Source: an uncultured Altererythrobacter sp. (GTDB lineage Bacteria > Pseudomonadota > Alphaproteobacteria > Sphingomonadales > Sphingomonadaceae). From it: a DNA stretch of 35,321 bases. The first letter of the stretch is position 1. Each line of letters begins with the position of its first letter. The DNA lies in assembly GCA_938009055.1 (NCBI GenBank), contig CALLIO010000117.1, positions 1 to 35,321 of the forward strand. The letters are read 5' to 3'. This document shows positions 33,509 through 35,321 of this stretch, piece by piece. The translations under genes were made by a program, and so were the position numbers. Below the pieces are notes generated by a model. It saw nothing but the letters and a program-made list of their open reading frames with translations, did not search any database and was not told the DNA's origin.

Positions 33509-34540
33509 TTAGCCAGTTGCCGGGCTGGCGTAAATCGCTGCCAATGCAAAGAGGAGTAAAAGCCCAAGACTTGCCAGCATCGCGGTGTTCGCGCTGCCCG
33601 CATTTCCTTCAAGCTTGGAAAGCCAGCTCATGGTCTGCAATTCTTGCACCGAATAGCCAGCGCTTTCCGGTTCGCGCTCGAAAAAGGGTATCGCACCGCC
33701 CAGCACGATGGCCATCACAATGGCGAAGAAAACCCAGCCATAGACAATATGATCGAAGCCTGCGGCAAATTCGACGCCTTGGCTTTGCGCGATGTAGATC
33801 GTGCCCCATGCCCGGATACCGTTGGCGATGATTGGAACCAGCACGCATGCGCCCATAAACAAGGCGCGGCGCTTCCAGCTATCGAAGGATGTGAAGGCGA
33901 CCAAAACGCCCAATGTCACCATCGCGATCAGGAATTTTACGCCGGAGCACTCTTCCGCCACGATGAAGAGGCCAACCGGCGTATTGATATAGATATCCTC
34001 AACCGTCGCCTCGATCCCGCTCCACATGGTGAGCGCAATCGCAATCTCTGCCGTGATGCCCTGCAGGAAAGGGATGATCTCATCGCCAAAGGGCACGAGG
34101 AAGGTCATCATACCAACAGGCAGCATCAAAAAGGCTACGATGCGGGGGCCAAGGAAAAGCAGTATGCTCGCCTGAAGTGCGCCGACTGCGCCAGCTTGCG
34201 CGAGTAGGTTGATGTCCAGGGCGATGCCAGCCAGCCACAATGCGAACGCTGTCCCCAGAAAACCAAGACCAGGCAACCAATGGGTGGGCGCCAGCTGCTT
34301 CAACCCTTCGGCGCGCAAGGCAATCAGCCAAACGACGACCAAGGGGACGAGCAAAATGTGGTTGTAGGTGTCGATGTTCCACCATTGGTGAAGCATATCG
34401 CCCCATTGCTGCGCAGTGAGTGCAAAAATGCCGAGCCATGACAGTGCCAACCGTGCAAGCGGCATACGCCAGACTTGCGGCAGATGAGCGATCAATCCGT
34501 CCTCGCGCCAGTTTTTAAGGCGGGCTTCAAGCTGCGTCAC
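33509..34540 (-). CDS. xrtA: Exosortase A
   Basis: A polytopic inner-membrane transpeptidase that cuts PEP-CTERM sorting signals after export. The 343-residue protein has about eight or nine hydrophobic helices and the catalytic set Cys198 (VAEECSGVKFL), Arg243 (ANGIRAWGTIY) and His264 (FDHIVYGWVFF). After the exosortase core there are only about 58 residues with one more helix; many exosortase A proteins instead carry an EpsI domain there. The start is GTG at 34540 with a strong AAGGAGG upstream, which lies inside the glycosyltransferase gene; the two frames overlap by 14 bases. No PEP-CTERM substrate protein is seen in the window. Confidence 0.92.
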   Translation of the reverse strand: MTQLEARLKNWREDGLIAHLPQVWRMPLARLALSWLGIFALTAQQWGDMLHQWWNIDTYNHILLVPLVVVWLIALRAEGLKQLAPTHWLPGLGFLGTAFALWLAGIALDINLLAQAGAVGALQASILLFLGPRIVAFLMLPVGMMTFLVPFGDEIIPFLQGITAEIAIALTMWSGIEATVEDIYINTPVGLFIVAEECSGVKFLIAMVTLGVLVAFTSFDSWKRRALFMGACVLVPIIANGIRAWGTIYIAQSQGVEFAAGFDHIVYGWVFFAIVMAIVLGGAIPFFEREPESAGYSVQELQTMSWLSKLEGNAGSANTAMLASLGLLLLFALAAIYASPATG

Positions 34541-35321
34541 GGCTTTTGCCCTCCTTCGCCTTTCCTAGGATGGCACCGAGCGGGGCGAGCATCGCTTCCC
34601 AGCTTTGCTCAGCCACCACATATTCGCGGGCTCCCGCGCCCATCGCATCGCCTTGAGCAGGGTTCTGCGCAAAATGCAGCAGATGGGCGGCAAGCGCTGC
34701 ATCGCTCGATCCGATCGCGAAATGCTTGCCGTCCTTGGCATTTATGCCGGTTGCTGCCTCTGGTGAGAGGACAACAGGGCGCGCCATCGCCATCGCCTCA
34801 AGCACCTTGTTTTGAACCCCGCGTGCAATGGTGAGCGGCGCTGTGACGGCGGTGGCTGAACGGATAAAGGGGCGTACATCTGGCACCCCTCCCCAAACGC
34901 GCACGCCGTTTCTGCCGTCATGCGCGGTCAGCTCGGGCACAGGCGCGCGGCCAACCACGTGGAATTGCGCTGTGGGAAGTTCGGACTGCACGGCAGGCAG
35001 AATATGCTCGATCATCCTGAGGCATGCCGCGACATTGGGCGGATAATCCATTTGTCCGGTGAAGACGAAATGCGGCCCGTCGCCCGCTAGCTGAGGATGA
35101 GGATCGGTTTGAGCGGGATCGAAGAAATCTGCGTCAATGCCATTGCCGATGGCCCGAATATCGCCCGCATCGCCGTCGGACAGGCGCGAGCGAAGCAGCG
35201 CAGCCTCAGCATCGGTGATCAGCGTCGTAACATCGGCGCGGCCCACCAGTTTCTCTTCCACCGCACGCAGCAATTGCCCCTCGCGCGCGTCGATCCATTT
35301 GCGCGGGAACGCGCCGCTTTC
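34527..35321 (-). CDS. Exosortase A-associated glycosyltransferase (5' end outside window)
   Basis: The C-terminal 264 residues of a family 1-type glycosyltransferase, open to the window edge. Visible features are TLITDAEAALLRSR, AIGNGIDADFFDP, FTGQMDYPPNV, and the donor-binding block ARGVQNKVLEAMAMARPVV with the conserved Glu of E-A-M-A. These match the sugar transferase that accompanies exosortase A (TIGR03087 type). It probably adds a sugar to a lipid-linked exopolysaccharide unit; donor and acceptor cannot be read. The stop overlaps the xrtA start by 14 bases, so they are co-translated. An in-frame TTG at 35273 is not the start because homologous sequence continues upstream of it. Confidence 0.9.
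   Translation of the reverse strand, partial: ESGAFPRKWIDAREGQLLRAVEEKLVGRADVTTLITDAEAALLRSRLSDGDAGDIRAIGNGIDADFFDPAQTDPHPQLAGDGPHFVFTGQMDYPPNVAACLRMIEHILPAVQSELPTAQFHVVGRAPVPELTAHDGRNGVRVWGGVPDVRPFIRSATAVTAPLTIARGVQNKVLEAMAMARPVVLSPEAATGINAKDGKHFAIGSSDAALAAHLLHFAQNPAQGDAMGAGAREYVVAEQSWEAMLAPLGAILGKAKEGKSRDAA

Noticed and set aside
1-35321. Genomic island, prophage or defence system
   Set aside because: No integrase, transposase, tRNA boundary, phage gene, toxin-antitoxin pair or restriction gene was found; base and codon use look even throughout. The caspase gene was considered as defence, but its signal peptide and the prfB coupling point to the envelope.

Overview
The window is chromosomal DNA of moderately high GC from an alphaproteobacterium, most likely order Sphingomonadales (Erythrobacteraceae-like). 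The grounds are the separate nuoC/nuoD genes with ATGA overlaps, an RNase E with a long acidic/basic insertion in its S1 domain and a C-terminal GWW motif, the amidase-PBP1A-prfB block next to rne, and an exosortase A gene set. Almost everything is housekeeping. No insertion sequence, prophage, CRISPR array, tRNA or rRNA was seen. Taxonomy rests on recognition of protein sequences, not on a search.

Layout. 1-2721 (minus): the first genes of the complex I operon, nuoA-nuoB-nuoC-nuoD, running off the left edge. 2870-5653: a class-3-like aldehyde dehydrogenase divergent from a thiolase. 5818-9416: a small lipoprotein, an SH3-domain periplasmic protein, a 2-hydroxyacid dehydrogenase and an ammonium transporter. 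9413-12484 (minus): a fatty-acid synthesis operon fabA-fabB-fabI ending in a GNAT acetyltransferase. 12669-16391 (minus): prfB followed by three genes joined by ATGA stop/start overlaps, encoding an outer-membrane barrel-like protein, a secreted caspase-fold protease and a lipoprotein-type methyltransferase. 16511-19961 (minus): penicillin-binding protein 1A and an N-acetylmuramoyl-L-alanine amidase, divergent from rne (20407-23157), which has a leader region of about 400 bp. 23225-26521: a methyltransferase, then a PLP-fold enzyme divergent from a Ddl-like ATP-grasp enzyme. 26781-27849: a cold-shock protein and an SDR. 28081-30460: sdhB without sdhCDA beside it, a hotdog thioesterase and zapE. 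30470-35321 (minus): a glycosyltransferase, exosortase A, an asparagine-synthetase-like amidotransferase and, last, an RpfF-type DSF signal synthase homologue.

How the genes fit together. Several blocks concern the envelope: peptidoglycan synthesis and cleavage (PBP1A, amidase), membrane lipid synthesis (fabABI), cell division (zapE), and the exosortase A system that processes PEP-CTERM proteins and is tied to exopolysaccharide. The strongest candidates for undescribed biology are (i) the prfB-coupled cassette of three exported proteins, (ii) the RpfF-like diffusible-signal synthase placed just behind the exosortase genes, with a long stem-loop between it and asnB, and (iii) the divergent PLP enzyme/ATP-grasp pair.
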